64,000 bases of DNA from Microglena sp. YARC (taxonomy: Eukaryota; Chlorophyta; Chlorophyceae; Chlamydomonadales; Chlamydomonadaceae): positions 40,857,183-40,921,182 of the forward strand of contig CM039465.1 in NCBI GenBank assembly GCA_022414725.1, in the 5' to 3' direction. Under the pieces are notes generated by a model. That model was given only the letters and a program-made list of their open reading frames with translations. It searched no databases and was not told the DNA's origin. A program made the position numbers and the translations under genes. This document shows, piece by piece, positions 12,201 through 27,200 of the stretch. Numbering within the stretch: the first letter of the stretch is position 1; each line of letters opens with the position of its first letter.

Positions 12201-15200
12201 AGGCATGAAAGCATGAAAGGCATGAGAAAGGCATGTGAAAGGCGATGACAAGGCATGAAAGGTACATGAAAGTGAACGGCATGAAAGGCATGATGATGAA
12301 GGCATGCATGAAAGGCATGAAAGGAGCAATGAAGGCATGATGTGTGTGTGCATTATAAAAGGCATGAAGGCAGGCCATGAAAGGCATGAAAGGCATTGAA
12401 ATGAGGCATGAAAATGTTGTGCATGAATGTTTGTGGGTGATATGAAAGGCATGAAAGGCATGAAAGGCACATGAAATGTGTGTGGGCATGAATTAGGCAT
12501 GATAGGAAAAATATGAAGCATGTGGTTGTGGGCATGAAAGCATGAAAGGGCATGGCATGAAATGCTGTGGTTGTGGCATGAAAATGAATGAAAGGCATTG
12601 AAAGGCACATGAAAGGCATGAAATGTGGTGTGGTGATATGAAGGCATGAAACAGGCATGAAAGTGCATAAAGGGCATGAGCATGGAAAAAGGATGAAAGG
12701 CATGAAAGGCGAGAATGAAAGGCATGAAAGGCATGAAAGGCATGAAGGCATGAAAAGGCATGAAGGATGAATAGGCATGAAAAAGGCATAAAAAGGCATG
12801 GCTGTGCATGAAAGGCATGAAAGAGCATGAAAGGCGCATGAAAGGCATGAAAGGCATGAAAGGCAATGAAGGCATTTTGCAATTCAGGGTGATTCTGGGA
12901 AAGGTACTTCATGAAATCTCAGGCAATTATGAAGGGCATCTTCAGAAATTTCCAGGGGCAAACATTCTGAATCTTCAGGCATGAAGTCCGGTTCTTCAGA
13001 ACTTGAACCCGATCGAAATCATCCGCATGGAAATTGCTATAAGGCACTGCATTTAAAGGCGTATGGTCTTGAGGCCTAACTTTTTGAATTATGCATGAAA
13101 GGCATGAAAGGCATGCAAAGTGGTGTGCAGCTGTGTGTTTGCCTTGCAATGAAAGGCGTATGTGCTTGGGTGCTGTGTCGCAAGGCATGTTAATGCATGA
13201 AACTTGGGTGCTGTGTGCAATGAAAGCACACAATCATGCCATCTTTTGGGGTGGAAAGGCATGAAAGGCATGAAGGCATGAAAGCAATGCTGAAAGGCAT
13301 GAAAGGCATGAGGCCGTGTGAAGGTGCTGGCATTGAAGGCATTGAAAGGCATGAAAGGGAAAGGCATGAAAGCATGAAAGGCATGAAGGCAATGAAAGGC
13401 ATGAAAGGCATATGACAGGCTATGAAAGCTTGAAAGGCATGAAATTGGATGAAAGCGCATGAAAGGCAATGAAAGGCATGAAGGCCATGAAAGGCATGAA
13501 AGGCATGAAAGGCATGAAAGGGCTGTAGGCATGAAAGGCATGGAAGCATGAAAGGCATGAAAAGGCATGAAGGCATGTGTCTAAAGGCTCATGAAAGCGG
13601 CAATAAAGGCATGAAAAGGAATGAAAGGCATGAAAGTGCATGAAAGGCATGAAAGGCAATGAAAGAGCATGCAGGCATGAGGCATGAAAGGCATTGAAAC
13701 GACACATGTCAAGGCATGAAAGGCATGAAAGGCCATGGAAAGGCATGCACAAAGGCATGCAAAGGCATGAAACGGCAAAGGCCATAGGCAGATAAAGGCA
13801 TGAAAGGTGAAAGGCATGAAACGTAGTGCATGGCATGCATGAAAGGGCATAAAAGGCATGAAAGGCATGAAAGGCATGAAAGGCATGAAAGGCATGAAAA
13901 GGGATGAAAGGCATGAAGATGCATGAAGGCATGAGAAGGCATGAAAGGCAATGAAGGCATGAAAGGCATGAAAGGCCATGAAAGGCGGCATGAAGGCATG
14001 AAAGCATGAAAGGCATGAAAGGCATGAAAGGCATGAAAGGCATGAAAGCATGCCATGAAAGGCAGAAAGCATGAAAGGCATGAAGGCATGCCAAAGGCAT
14101 GAAAGGCAAGGCATGAAAGGCATGAAAAAAGGCATGAAAGGCATGAAGGCATGCAGGCATGAAAGGCATGATGAAGGCAAGGCATGAAAGCATGCATTGA
14201 AAAGGCATGGAGAAAAGGCATATGATAAGGCATGAAAGGCCATGAAAAGGCATGAAAGGCATGAAAGGCATGAAAGGCATGCATGAAGGCCATGAAAAGG
14301 CATGGAAAGGCATGAAAGGCATGAAAGGGCATGAGGCAGAAAGAGGCATGAAAAGGCAATGAAAAGAGCATGAAAGGCATGAAAGGCATGAAAGGCATGA
14401 AAGGCATGAAAGGCACTGTGAAAGGCAAAGGCATGAAAGGCATGAAAGGCATGAAAGGCATGAAAGGCATGAAAAGGCATGAAAGGCATGAGCAAGGCAT
14501 GAAAGGCATGAAAGGCGATGAAAGGCATGAAAGGCATGAAAGGCAGGCATGAAAGGTCATGAAAAGGCATGAAAGGCATGAAAGAGCATGAAAGGAAAAG
14601 GCATGAAAGGCATGAAAGGCATGAAAGGCATGAAAGGCATGAAAGGCATGAAAGGCATGAAAGGCATATGAAAGGCATGAAAGGAAAGGCATGAAAGGCA
14701 TGGAAAGGCATGAAAGGCATGAAAGGCATGAAAAGGCATGAAAGGCATGAAAGGCATGAAAGGCGGATGAAAGGCATGAAAGGCAATGAAAGGCATTGAA
14801 AGGCATGAAAGGCATGAAAGGCATGAAGAAAGGCATGAAAGGCATGAAAGGCATGAAAGGCATGAAAGGCATGAAGGCATGAAAATGAAAGGCATGAAAG
14901 GCATGAAAGGCATGCATGAAAGGCATGAAAGGCATGAAAGGCATGAAAGGCATGAAAGGCATTGAAAAAGGCATGAAAGGCATGAAAGGCATGAAAAAGG
15001 CATGCATGAAAGGCATGAAAGGCATGAAAGGCATGAAAGGCATGAAAGGCATGAAAGCAGCATGAAAGGCATGAAAGGCATGAAAGGCATGAAAGGCATG
15101 AAAGGCATGAAAGGCATGAAAGGCATGAAAGGCATGAAAAGGCATGAAAGGCATGAAAGGCATGAAAGGCATGAAAGGCATGAAAGGCATGAAAGGCATG

Positions 15201-18200
15201 AAAGGCATGAAAGGCATGCATGAAAGGCATGAAAGGCATGAAAGGTATGAAAGGCATGAAAGGCATGAAAGGCATGAAAAGCATGAAAGGCATGTGAAAG
15301 GCATGAAGGCATGAAAGGCATGAAAGGCATGAAAGGCATGAAAGGCATGAAAGGCATGAAAGGCCATGAAAGGCATATGAAGGCATGAAAGGCATGAAAA
15401 GGCATGAAAGGCATGAAAAAGGCATGAAAGGCATGAAAAGGCATGAAAGGCATGAAAGGCATGAAATGGCATGAAAAGGCATGAAAGGCATGAAAGGCAT
15501 GAAAGGCATGAAAGGCATGAAAGGCATGAAAGGCATGAAAGGCATGAAAGGCATGAAAGGCATGAAAGGCATGAAAGGCATGAAAAGGCATGAAAGGCAT
15601 GAAAGGCATGAAAAGGCATGAAAGGCATGAAAGGCAATGAAAGGCATGAAAGGCATGAAAGGCATGAAACATGATGAAAGGCATGAAAGGCATGAAAGGC
15701 ATGAAAGGCATGAAAGGCATGAAGGCATGAAAGGCATGAAAGGCATGAAAGGCATGAAAAGGCATGAAAGGCATGAAAAGGCATGAAAGGCATGAAAGGC
15801 ATGAAAGGCATGAAAAGGCATGAAAGGCATGAAAGGCATGAAAGGCATGAAAGGCATGAAAGGCATGAAAGGCAAAAGGCATGAAAGGCCATGAAAGGCA
15901 TGAAAGGCATGAAAGGCATGAAAGGCATGAAAGGCATGAAAGGCATGAAAGGCATGAAAGGCATGAAAGGCATGAAAGGCATGAAAGGCATGAAAGGCAT
16001 GAAAGGCATGAAAGGAAAGGCATGAAAGGCATGAAAGGCAAAGGCATGAAAGGCATGAAAGGCATGAAAGGCATGAAAGGCATGAAAGGCATGAAAGGCA
16101 TGAAGGCATGAAAGCATGAAAGGCATGAAAGGCATGAAAGGCATGAAAGGCATGAAAGGCATGAAAGGCATGAAAGGCATGAAAGGCATGAAAGGCATGA
16201 AAGGCATGAAAGGCATGAAAGGCATGAAAGGCATGAAAGGCATGAAAGGCATGAAAGGCATGAAGGCATGAAAGGCATGAAAGGCATGAAAGGCATGAAA
16301 GGCATGAAAGGCATGAAAGGCATGAAGGCATGAAAAGGCATGAAAGGCATGAAAGGCATGAAAGGCATGAAAGGCATGAAAGGCATGAAAGGCATGAAAG
16401 GCATGAAAAGGCATGAAAGGCATGAAAGGCATGAAAGGCATGAAAGGCATGAAAGGCATGAAAGGCATGAAAGGCATGAAAGGCATGAAAGGCATGAAAG
16501 GCATGAAAGGCATGAAAGGCATGAAAGGCAAAAAGGCATGAAAGGCATGAAAGGCATGAAAGGCATGAAAGGCAATGAAAGGCATGAAAGGCATGAAAGG
16601 CATGCAAAAGGCATGAAAGGCATGAAAGGCATGAAAGGCATGAAAGGCATGAAAGGCATGAAAGGCATGAAAAGGCATGAAAGGCATGAAAGGCATGAAA
16701 GGCATGAAAGGCATGAAAGGCATGAAAGGCATGAAAGGCATGAAAGGCATAAAAGGCATGAAAGGCATGAAAGGCATGAAAGGCATGAAAGGCATGAAAG
16801 GCATGAAAGGCATGAAAGGAAAGGCATGAAAGGCATGAAAGGCATGAAAGGCATGAAAGGCATGAAAGGCATGAAAGGCATGAAAGGCATGAAAGGCATG
16901 AAAGGCATGAAAGGCATGAAAGGCATTGAAAGGCATGAAAAAGGCATGAAAGGCATGAAAGGCATGAAAGGCATGAAAGGCATGAAAGGAAAGGCATGAA
17001 AGGCATGAAAGGCATGAAAGGCAATGAAAGGCATGAAAGGCATGCAAAGGCAATGAAAGGCATGAGGCATGAAAGGCCATGAAAGGCATGAAAAGGCATG
17101 AAAGGCATGAAAGGCATGAAAGGCATGAAAGGCATGAAAAGGCATGAAAGGCATGAAAGGCATGAAAGGCATGAAAAAGGCATGATGAAGGCATGAAAGG
17201 CATGAAAGGCAATGAAAGGCATGAAAGGCATGAAAGGCATGAAAGGCATGAAAGGCATGAAAGGCATGAAAGGCATGAAAAGGCATGAAAGGCATGAAAG
17301 GCATGAAAGGCATGAAAGGCATGAAAGGCATGAAAAGGCATGAAAGGCATGAAAGGCATGAAAGGCATGAAAGGCATGAAAGGCATGAAAAGGCATGAAA
17401 GGCATGAAAGGCATGAAAGGCATGAAAGGCATGAAAGCAGCATGAAAGGCATGAAAGGCATGAAAGGCATGAAAGGCATGAAAGGCATGAAAGGCATGAA
17501 AGGCATGAAAGGCATGAAAGGCATGAAAGGCATGAAAGGCATGAAAGGCATGAAAGGCATGAAAGGCATGAAAGGCATGAAAGGCATGAAAGGCATGAAA
17601 GGCAATGAAAGGCATGAAAGGCATGAAAGGCATGAAAGGCATGAAAGGCATGCAAAGCGCATGAAAGGCATGAAAGGCATGAAAGGCATGAAAGGCATGA
17701 AAGGGCATGAAAGGCATGAAAGGCATGAAAGGCATGAAAGGCATGAAAGGCATGAAAGGCATGAAAGGCATGAAAGGCATGAAAGGCATGAAAGGCATGA
17801 AAGGCATGAAAGGCATGCAAAAGGCATGAAAGGCATGAAAGGCATGAAAGGCATGAAAGGCATGAAAGGCATGAAAGGCCATGAAAGGCATGAAAGGCAT
17901 GAAAGGAAAAGGCATGAAAGGCATGAAAGGCATGAAAGGCATGAAAAGGCATGAAAGGCATGCATGAAAGGCATGAAATGAAAGGCATGAAAGGCATGAA
18001 AGGCATGAAAGGCATGAAAGGCATGAAAGGCATGAAGGAAAGGCATGAAAGGCATGAAAGGCATGAAAGGCATGAAAGGCATGAAGGCATGAAAGGCATG
18101 AAAGGCATTGAAAGGCATGAAAGGCATGAAAGGCATGAAAGGCATGAAAGGCATGAAAAGGCATGAAAAAGAAAGCATGAAAAGGCAATGAAAGGCATGA

Positions 18201-21200
18201 AAGGCATGAAAGGCATGAAAGGCATGAAAGGCATGAAAGGCATGAAAGGCATGAAAGGCATGAAAGGAAAGGCAATGAAAGGCATGAAAGGCATGAAAGG
18301 CATGAAAGGCATGAAAGGCATGAAAGGCATGAAAGGCATGAAAGGCATGAAAGGCATGAAAGGCATGAAAGGCATGAAAAGGCATGAAAGGCATGAAAGG
18401 CATGAAAGGCATGAAAGGCATGAAAGGCATGAAAGGCATGAAAGGCATGAAAGGCATGAAAGGAAAGGCATGAAAGGCATGAAAAGGCATGAAAGGCATG
18501 AAAGGCATGAAAGGCATGAAAGGCATGAAAGGCATGAAAGGCATGAAAGGCATGAAAGGCATGAAAGGCATGAAAAGGCATGAAAGGCATGAAAGGCATG
18601 AAAGGCATGAAAGGCATGAAAGGCATGAAAGGCATGAAAGGCATGAAAGGCATGAAAGGCATGAAAGGCATGAAAGGCATGAAAGGCATGAAAGGCATGA
18701 AAAGGCATGAAAGGCATGAAAGGCATGAAAGGCATGAAAGGCATGAAAAGGCATGAAAGGCATGAAAGGCATGAAAGGCATGAAAGGCATGAAAGGCATG
18801 AAAGGCATGAAAGGCATGAAAGGCATGAAAGGCATGAAAGGCATGAAAGGCATGAAAGGCATGAAAGGCATGAAAGGCATGAAAGGCATGAAAGGCATGA
18901 AAGGCATGAAAGGCATGAAAGGCATGAAAGGCATGAAAGGCATGAAAGGCATGAAAGGCATGAAAGGCATGAAAGGCATGAAAGGCATGAAAGGCATGAA
19001 AGGCATGAAAGGCATGAAAGGCATGAAAGGCATGAAAGGCATGAAAGGCATGAAAGGCATGAAAGGCATGAAAGGCATGAAAGGCATGAAAGGGCATGAA
19101 AGGCATGAAAGGCATGAAAGGCATGAAAGGCATGAAAGGCATGAAAGGAAAGGCATGAAAGGCATGAAAGGCATGAAAGGCATGAAAGGCATGAAAGGCA
19201 TGAAAGGCATGAAAAGGCATGAAAGGCATGAAAGGCATGAAAGGCATGAAAAGGCATGAAAGGCATGAAAGGCATGAAAGGCATGAAAAGGCATGAAAGG
19301 CATGAAAGGCTGAAAAGGCATGAAAGGCATGAAAGGCATGAAAAGGCATGAAAGGCATGAAAGGCATGAAAGGCATGAAAGGCATGAAAGGCATGAAAGG
19401 CATGAAAGGCATGAAAGGCATGAAAGGCATGAAAGGCATGAAAGGCATGAAAGGCATGAAAGGCATGAAAGGCATGAAAGGCATGAAAGGCATGAAGGCA
19501 TGAAAGGCATGAAAGGCATGAAAGGCATGAAAGGGCAAAGGCATGAAAGGCATGAAAGGCATGAAAGGCCATGAAAGGCATGAAAGGCATGAAAGGCATG
19601 AAAGGCATGAAAGGCATGAAAGGCATGAAAGGCATGAAAGGCATGAAAGGCATGAAAGGCATGAAAGGCATGAAAGGCATGAAAGGCATGAAAGGCATGA
19701 AAAGGCATGAAAGGCATGAAGGCATGAAAGGCATGAAAGGCATGAAAGGCATGAAAGGCATGAAAGGCATGAAAGGCATGAAAGGCATGAAAGGCATGAA
19801 AGGCATGAAAGGCATGAAAGGCATGAAAGGCATGAAAGGCATGAAAGGCATGAAAGGCATGAAAGGCATGAAAGGCATGAAAGGCATGAAAGGCATGAAA
19901 GGCATGAAAGGCATGAAAGCATGAAAGGCATGAAAGGCATGAAAGGCATGAAAGGCATGAAAGGCATGAAAGGCATGAAAGGCATGAAAGGCATGAAAGG
20001 CATGAAAGGCATGAAAGGCATGAAAGGCATGAAAGGCATGAAAGGCATGAAAGGCATGAAAGGCATGAAAGGCATGAAAGGCATGAAAAGGCATGAAAGG
20101 CATGAAAGGCATGAAAGGCATGAAAGGCATGAAAGGCATGAAAGGCATGAAAGGCATGAAAGGCATGAAAGGCATGAAAGGCATGAAAGGCATGAAAGGC
20201 ATGAAAGGCATGAAAGGCATGAAAGGCATGAAAGGCATGAAAGGCATGAAAGGCATGAAAAAAGGCATGAAAGGCATGAAAGGCATGAAAGGCATGAAAG
20301 GCAATGAAAGGCATGAAAGGCATGAAAGGCATGAAAGGCATGAAAGGCATGAAAGGCATGAAAGGCATGAAAGGCATGAAAGGCATGAAAGGCATGAAAG
20401 GCATGAAAGGCATGAAAGGCATGAAAGGCATGAAAGGCATGAAAGGCATGAAAGGCATGAAAGGCATGAAAGAAAGCATGAAAGGCATGAAAGGCATGAA
20501 AGGCATGAAAGGCATGAAAGGCATGAAAGGCATGAAAGGCATGGGAAAGGCATGAAAGGCATGAAAGGCATGAAAGGCATGAAAGGCATGAAAGGCATGA
20601 AGGCATGAAAGGCATGAAAGGCATGAAAAAGCATGAAAGGCATGAAAGGCATGAAAGGCATGAAAGGCATGAAAGGCATGAAAGGCATGAAAGGCATGAA
20701 AGGCATGAAAGGCATGAAAGGCATGAAAGGCATGAAAGGCATGAAAGGCATGAAAGGCATGAAAGGCATGAAAGGCATGAAAGGCATGAAAGGCATGAAA
20801 GGCATGAAAGGCATGAAAGGCATGAAAGGCATGAAAGGCATGAAAGGCATGAAAGGCATGAAAGGCATGAAAGGCATGAAAGGCATGAAAGGCATGAAAG
20901 GCATGAAAGGCATGAAAGGCATGAAAGGCATGAAAGGCATGAAAGGCATGAAAGGCATGAAAGGCATGAAAGGCATGAAAGGCATGAAGGCATGAAAGGC
21001 ATGAAAGGCATGAAAGGCATGAAAGGCATGAAAGGCAAAGGCATGAAAGGCATGAAAGGCATGAAAGGCATGAAAGGCATGAAAGGCATGAAAGGCATGA
21101 AAGGCATGAAAGGCATGAAAGGCATGAAAGGCATGAAAGGCATGCAAAGGCATGAAAGGCATGAAAGGCATGAAAGGCATGAAAGGCATGAAAGGCATGA

Positions 21201-24200
21201 AAGGCATGAAAGGCATGAAAGGCATGAAAGGCATGAAAGGCATGAAAGGCATGAAAGGCATGAAAGGCATGAAAGGCATGAAAGGCATGAAAGGCATGAA
21301 AGGCATGAAAGGCATGAAAGGCATGAAAGGCATGAAAGGCATGAAAGGCATGAAAGGCATGAAAGGCATGAAAGGCATGAAAGGCATGAAAGGCATGAAA
21401 GGCATGAAAGGCATGAAAGGCATGAAAGGCATGAAAGGCATGAAAGGCATGAAAAGGCATGAAAGGCATGAAAGGCATGAAAGGCATGAAAGGCATGAAA
21501 GGCATGAAAGGCATGAAAGGCATGAAAGGCATGAAAGGCATGAAAGGCATGAAAGGCATGAAAGGCATGAAAGGCATGAAAGGCATGAAAGGCATGAAAG
21601 GCATGAAAGGCATGAAAGGCATGAAAAAAGGCATGAAAGGCATGAAAGGCATGAAAGGCATGAAAGGCATGAAAGGCATGAAAGGCATGAAAGGCATGAA
21701 AGGCATGAAAGGCATGAAAGGCATGAAAGGCATGAAAGGCATGAAAGGCATGAAAGGCATGAAAGGCATGAAAGGCATGAAAGGCATGAAAGGCATGAAA
21801 GGCATGAAAGGCATGAAAGGCATGAAAGGCATGAAAGGCATGAAAGGCATGAAAGGCATGAAAGGCATGAAAGGCATGAAAGGCATGAAAGGCATGAAAG
21901 GCATGAAAGGCATGAAAGGCATGAAAGGCATGAAAGGCATGAAAGGCATGAAAGGCATGAAAGGCATGAAAGGCATGAAAGGCATGAAAGGCATGAAAGG
22001 CATGAAAGGCATGAAAGGAAAGGCATGAAAGGCATGAAAGGCATGAAAGGCATGAAAGGCATGAAAAGGCATGAAAGGCATGAAAGGCATGAAAGGCATG
22101 AAAGGCATGAAAGGCATGAAAGGCATGAAAGGCATGAAAGGCATGAAAGGCATGAAAGGCATGAAAGGCATGAAAGGCATGAAAGGCATGAAAGGCATGA
22201 AAGGCATGAAAGGCATGAAAGGCATGAAAGGCATGAAAGGCATGAAAAGGCATGAAAGGCATGAAAGGCATGAAAAGGCATGAAAGGCATGAAAGGCATG
22301 AAAGGCATGAAAGGCATGAAAGGCATGAAAGGCATGAAAGGCATGAAAAGGCATGAAAGGCATGAAAGGCATGAAAAGGCATGAAAGGCATGAAAGGCAT
22401 GAAAGGCATGAAAGGCATGAAAGGCATGAAAGGCATGAAAGGCATGAAAGGCATGAAAGGCATGAAAGGCATGAAAGGCATGAAAGGCATGAAAGGCATG
22501 AAAGGCATGAAAGGCATGAAAGGCATGAAAGGCATGAAAGGCATGAAAGGCATGAAAGGCATGAAAGGCATGAAAGGCATGAAAGGCATGAAAGGCATGA
22601 AAGGCATGAAAGGCATGAAAGGCATGAAAGGCATGAAAGGCATGAAAGGCATGAAAGGCATGAAAGGCATGAAAGGCATGAAGGCATGAAAGGCATGAAA
22701 GGCATGAAAGGCATGAAAGGCATGAAAGGCATGAAAGGCATGAAAGGCATGAAAGGCATGAAAGGCATGAAAGGCATGAAAGGCATGAAAGGCATGAAAG
22801 GCATGAAAGGCATGAAAGGCATGAAAAGGCATGAAAAGGCATGCAAAGGCATGAAAGGCATGAAAGGCATGAAAGGCATGAAAGGCATGAAAGGCATGAA
22901 AGGCATGAAAGGCATGAAAGGCATGAAAGGCATGAAAGGCATGAAAGGCATGAAAGGAAAGGCATGAAAGGCATGAAAGGCATGAAAGGCATGAAAGGCA
23001 TGCATGAAAGGCATGAAAGGCATGAAAGGCATGAAAGGCATGAAGGCATGAAAGGCATGAAAGGCATGAAAGGCATGAAAAGGCATGAAAGGCATGAAAG
23101 GCATGAAAGGCATGAAAGGCATGAAAGGCATGAAAGGCATGAAAGGCATGAAAGGCATGAAAGGCATGAAAGGCATGAAAGGCATGAAAGGCATGAAAAT
23201 GAAAGCATGAAAGGCATGAAAGGCATGAAAGGCATGAAAGGCATGAAAGGCATGAAAGGCATGAAAGGCATGAAAGGCATGAAAGGCATGCAAAAGGCAT
23301 GAAAGGCATGAAAGGCATGAAAGGCATGAAAGGCATGAAAGGCATGAAAGGCATGAAAGGCATGAAAGGCATGAAAGGCATGAAAGGCATGAAAGGCATG
23401 AAAGGCATGAAAGGCATGAAAGGCATGAAAGGCATGAAAGGCATGAAAGGCATGAAAGGCATGAAAGGCATGAAAGGCATGAAAGGCATGAAAGGCATGA
23501 AAGGCATGAAAGGCATGAAAGGCATGAAAGGCATGAAAGGCATGAAAGGCATGAAAGGCATGAAAGGCATGAAAGGCATGAAAGGCATGAAAGGCATGAA
23601 AGGCATGAAAGGCATGAAAGGCATGAAAGGCATGAAAGGCATGAAAGGCATGAAAGGCATGAAAGGCATGAAAGGCATGAAAGGCATGAAAGGCATGAAA
23701 GGCATGAAAGGCATGAAAGGCATGAAAGGCATGAAAGGCATGAAAGGCATGAAAGGCATGAAAGGCATGAAAGGCATGAAAGGCATGAAAGGCATGAAAG
23801 GCATGAAAGGCATGAAAGGAAAGGCATGAAAGGCATGAAAGGCATGAAAGGCATGAAAGGCATGAAAGGCATGAAAGGCATGAAAGGCATGAAAGGCATG
23901 AAAGGCATGAAAGGCATGAAAAGGCATGAAAAGAAAGCATGAAAGGCATGAAAGGCATGAAAGGCATGAAAGGCATGAAAGGCATGAAAGGCATGAAAGG
24001 CATGATGAAAGGCATGAAAGGCATGAAAGGCATGAAAGGCATGAAAGGCATGAAAGGCATGAAAGGCATGAAAGGCATGAAAGGCATGAAAGGCATGCAT
24101 GAAAGGCATGAAAGGCATGAAAGGCATGAAAGGGCATGAAAGGCATGAAAGGCATGAAAAGGCATGAAAGGCATGAAAGGCATGAAAGGCATGCATGAAA

Positions 24201-27200
24201 GGCATGAAAGGCATGAAAGGCATGAAAGGCATGAAAGGCATGAAAGGCATGAAAGGCATGAAAGGCATGAAAGGCATGAAAGGCATGAAAGGCATGAAAG
24301 GCATGAAAGGCATGAAAGGCATGAAAGGCATGAAAGGCATGAAAGGCATGAAAGGCATGAAAGGCATGAAAGGCATGAAAGGCATGAAAGGCATGAAAGG
24401 CATGAAAGGCATGAAAGGCATGAAAGGCATGAAAGGCAATGAAAGGCATGAAAGGCATGAAAGGCATGAAAGGCATGAAAAGGCATGAAAGGCATGAAAG
24501 GCATGAAAGGCATGAAAGGCATGAAAGGCATGAAAGGCATGAAAGGCATGAAAGGCATGAAAGGCATGAAAGGCATGAAAGGCATGGCATGAAAGGCATG
24601 AAAGGCATGAAAGGCATGAAAGGCATGAAAAGGCATGAAAGGCATGAAAGGCATGAAAGGCATGAAAGGCATGAAAGGCATGAAAGGCATGAAAGGCATG
24701 AAAGGCATGAAAGGCATGAAAAGGCATGAAAGGCATGAAAAGGCATGAAAGGCATGAAAGGCATGAAAGGCATGAAAAGGCATGAAGGCAGGCATGAAAG
24801 GCATGAAAGGCATGAAAGGCATGAAAGGCATGAAAGGCATGAAAGGCATGAAAGGCATGAAAGGCATGAAAAGGCATGAAAGGCATGAAAGGCATGAAAG
24901 GCATGAAAGGCATGAAAGGCAGAAAGGCATGAAAGGCATGAAGCATGAAAGGCATGCAAAAGGCATGAAAGGCATGAAAGGCATGAAAGGCATGAAAGGC
25001 ATGAAAGGCATGAAAGGCATAAAGGCATGAAAGAAAGGCATGAAAGGCATGAAAGGCATGAAAGGCATGAAAGGCATGAAAGGCATGAAAGGCATGAAAG
25101 GCATGAAAGGCATGAAAAGGCATGAAAGGCATGAAAGGCATGAAAGGCATGAAAAGGCATGAAAGGCATGAAAAGGCATGAAAAGGCATGAAACAGGCAT
25201 GAAAGGCATGAAAGGCATGAAAGGCATGAAAGGCATGAAAGGCATGAAAGGCATGAAAGGAAAGGCATGAAAGGCATGAAAGGCATGAAAGGCATGAAAG
25301 GCATGAAAGGCATGAAAGGCATGAAAGGCATGAAAGGCATGAAAGGCATGAAAGGCATGAAAGGCATGAAAGGCATGAAAGGCATGAAAGGCATGAAAGG
25401 CATGAAAGGCATGAAAGGCATGAAAGGCATGAAAGGCATGAAAGGCATGAAAGGCATGAAAGGCATGAAAGGCATGAAAGGCATGATAAGGCATGAAAGG
25501 CATGAAAGGCATGAAAGGCATGAAAGGCATGAAAGGCATGAAAGGCATGAAAGGCATGAAAGGCATGAAAGGCATGAAAGGCATGAAAAGGCATGAAAGG
25601 CATGAAAGGCATGAAAGGCATGAAAGGCATGAAAGGCATGAAAGGCATGAAAGGCATGAAAGGCATGAAAGGCATGAAAGGCATGAAAGGCATGAAAGGC
25701 ATGAAAGGCATGAAAGGCATGAAAGGCATGAAAGGCATGAAAGGCATGAAAGGCATGAAAGGCATGAAAAGGCATGAAAGGCATGAAAGGCATGAAAGGC
25801 ATGAAAGGCATGAAAGGCATGAAAGGCATGAAAGGCATGAAAGGCATGAAAGGCATGAGGCATGAAAGGCATGAAAGGCATGAAAGGCATGAAAGGCATG
25901 AAAAGGCATGAAAGGCATGAAAAGGCATGAAAGGCATGAAAGGCATGAAAGGCATGAAAGGCATGAAAGGCATGAAAGGCATGAAAGGCATGAAAGGCAT
26001 GAAAGGCATGAAAGGCATGAAAGGCATGAAAGGCATGAAAGGCATGAAAGGCATGAAAGGCATGAAAGGCATGAAAGGCATGAAAGGCATGAAAGGCATG
26101 AAAGGCATGAAAGGCATGAAAGGCATGAAAGGCATGAAAGGCATGAAAGGCATGAAAGGCATGAAAGGCATGAAAGGCATGAAAGGCATGAAAGGCATGA
26201 AAGGCATGAAAGGCATGAAAGGCATGAAAGGCATGAAAGGCATGAAAGGCATGAAAGGCATGAAAGGCATGAAAGGCATGAAAGGCATGAAAGGCATGAA
26301 AGGCATGAAAGGCATGAAAGGCATGAAAGGCATGAAAGGCATGAAAGGCATGAAAGGCATGAAAGGCATGAAAGGCATGAAAGGCATGAAAGGCATGAAA
26401 GGCATGAAAGGCATGAAAGGCATGAAAGGCATGAAAGGCATGAAAGGCATGAAAGGAAAAGGCATGAAAGGCATGAAAGAAAAGGCATGAAAGGCATGAA
26501 AGGCATGAAAGGCATGAAAGGCATGAAAGGCATGAAAGGCATGAAAGGCATGAAAGGCATGAAAGGCATGAAAGGCATGAAAGGCATGAAAGGCATGAAA
26601 GGCATGAAAGGCATGAAAGGCATGAAAGGCATGAAAGGCATGAAAGGCATGAAAGGCATGAAAGGCATGAAAGGCATGAAAGGCATGAAAGGCATGAAAG
26701 GCATGAAAGGCATGAAAGGCATGAAAGGCATGAAAGGCATGAAAGGCATGAAAAGGCATAAAGGCATGAAAGGCATGAAAGGCATGAAAGGCATGAAAGG
26801 CATGAAAGGCATGAAAAGGCATGAAAGGCATGAAAGGCATAAAAGGCATGAAAGGCATGAAAGGCATGAAAGGCATGAAAGGCATGAAAGGCATGAAAGG
26901 CATGAAAGGCATGAAAGGCATGAAAGGCATGAAAGGCATGAAAGGCATGAAAGGCATGAAAGGCATGAAAGGCATGAAAGGCATGAAAGGCATGAAAGGC
27001 ATGAAAGGCATGAAAGGCATGAAAGGCATGAAAGGCATGAAAGGCATGAAATGCAAAGGCATGAAAGGCATGAAAGGCATGAAAGGCATGAAAGGCATGA
27101 AAGGCATGAAAGGCATAAGGCATGAAAGGCATGCATGAAAGGCATGAAAGGCATGAAAGGCATGAAAGGCATGAAAGGCATGAAAGGCATGAAAGGCATG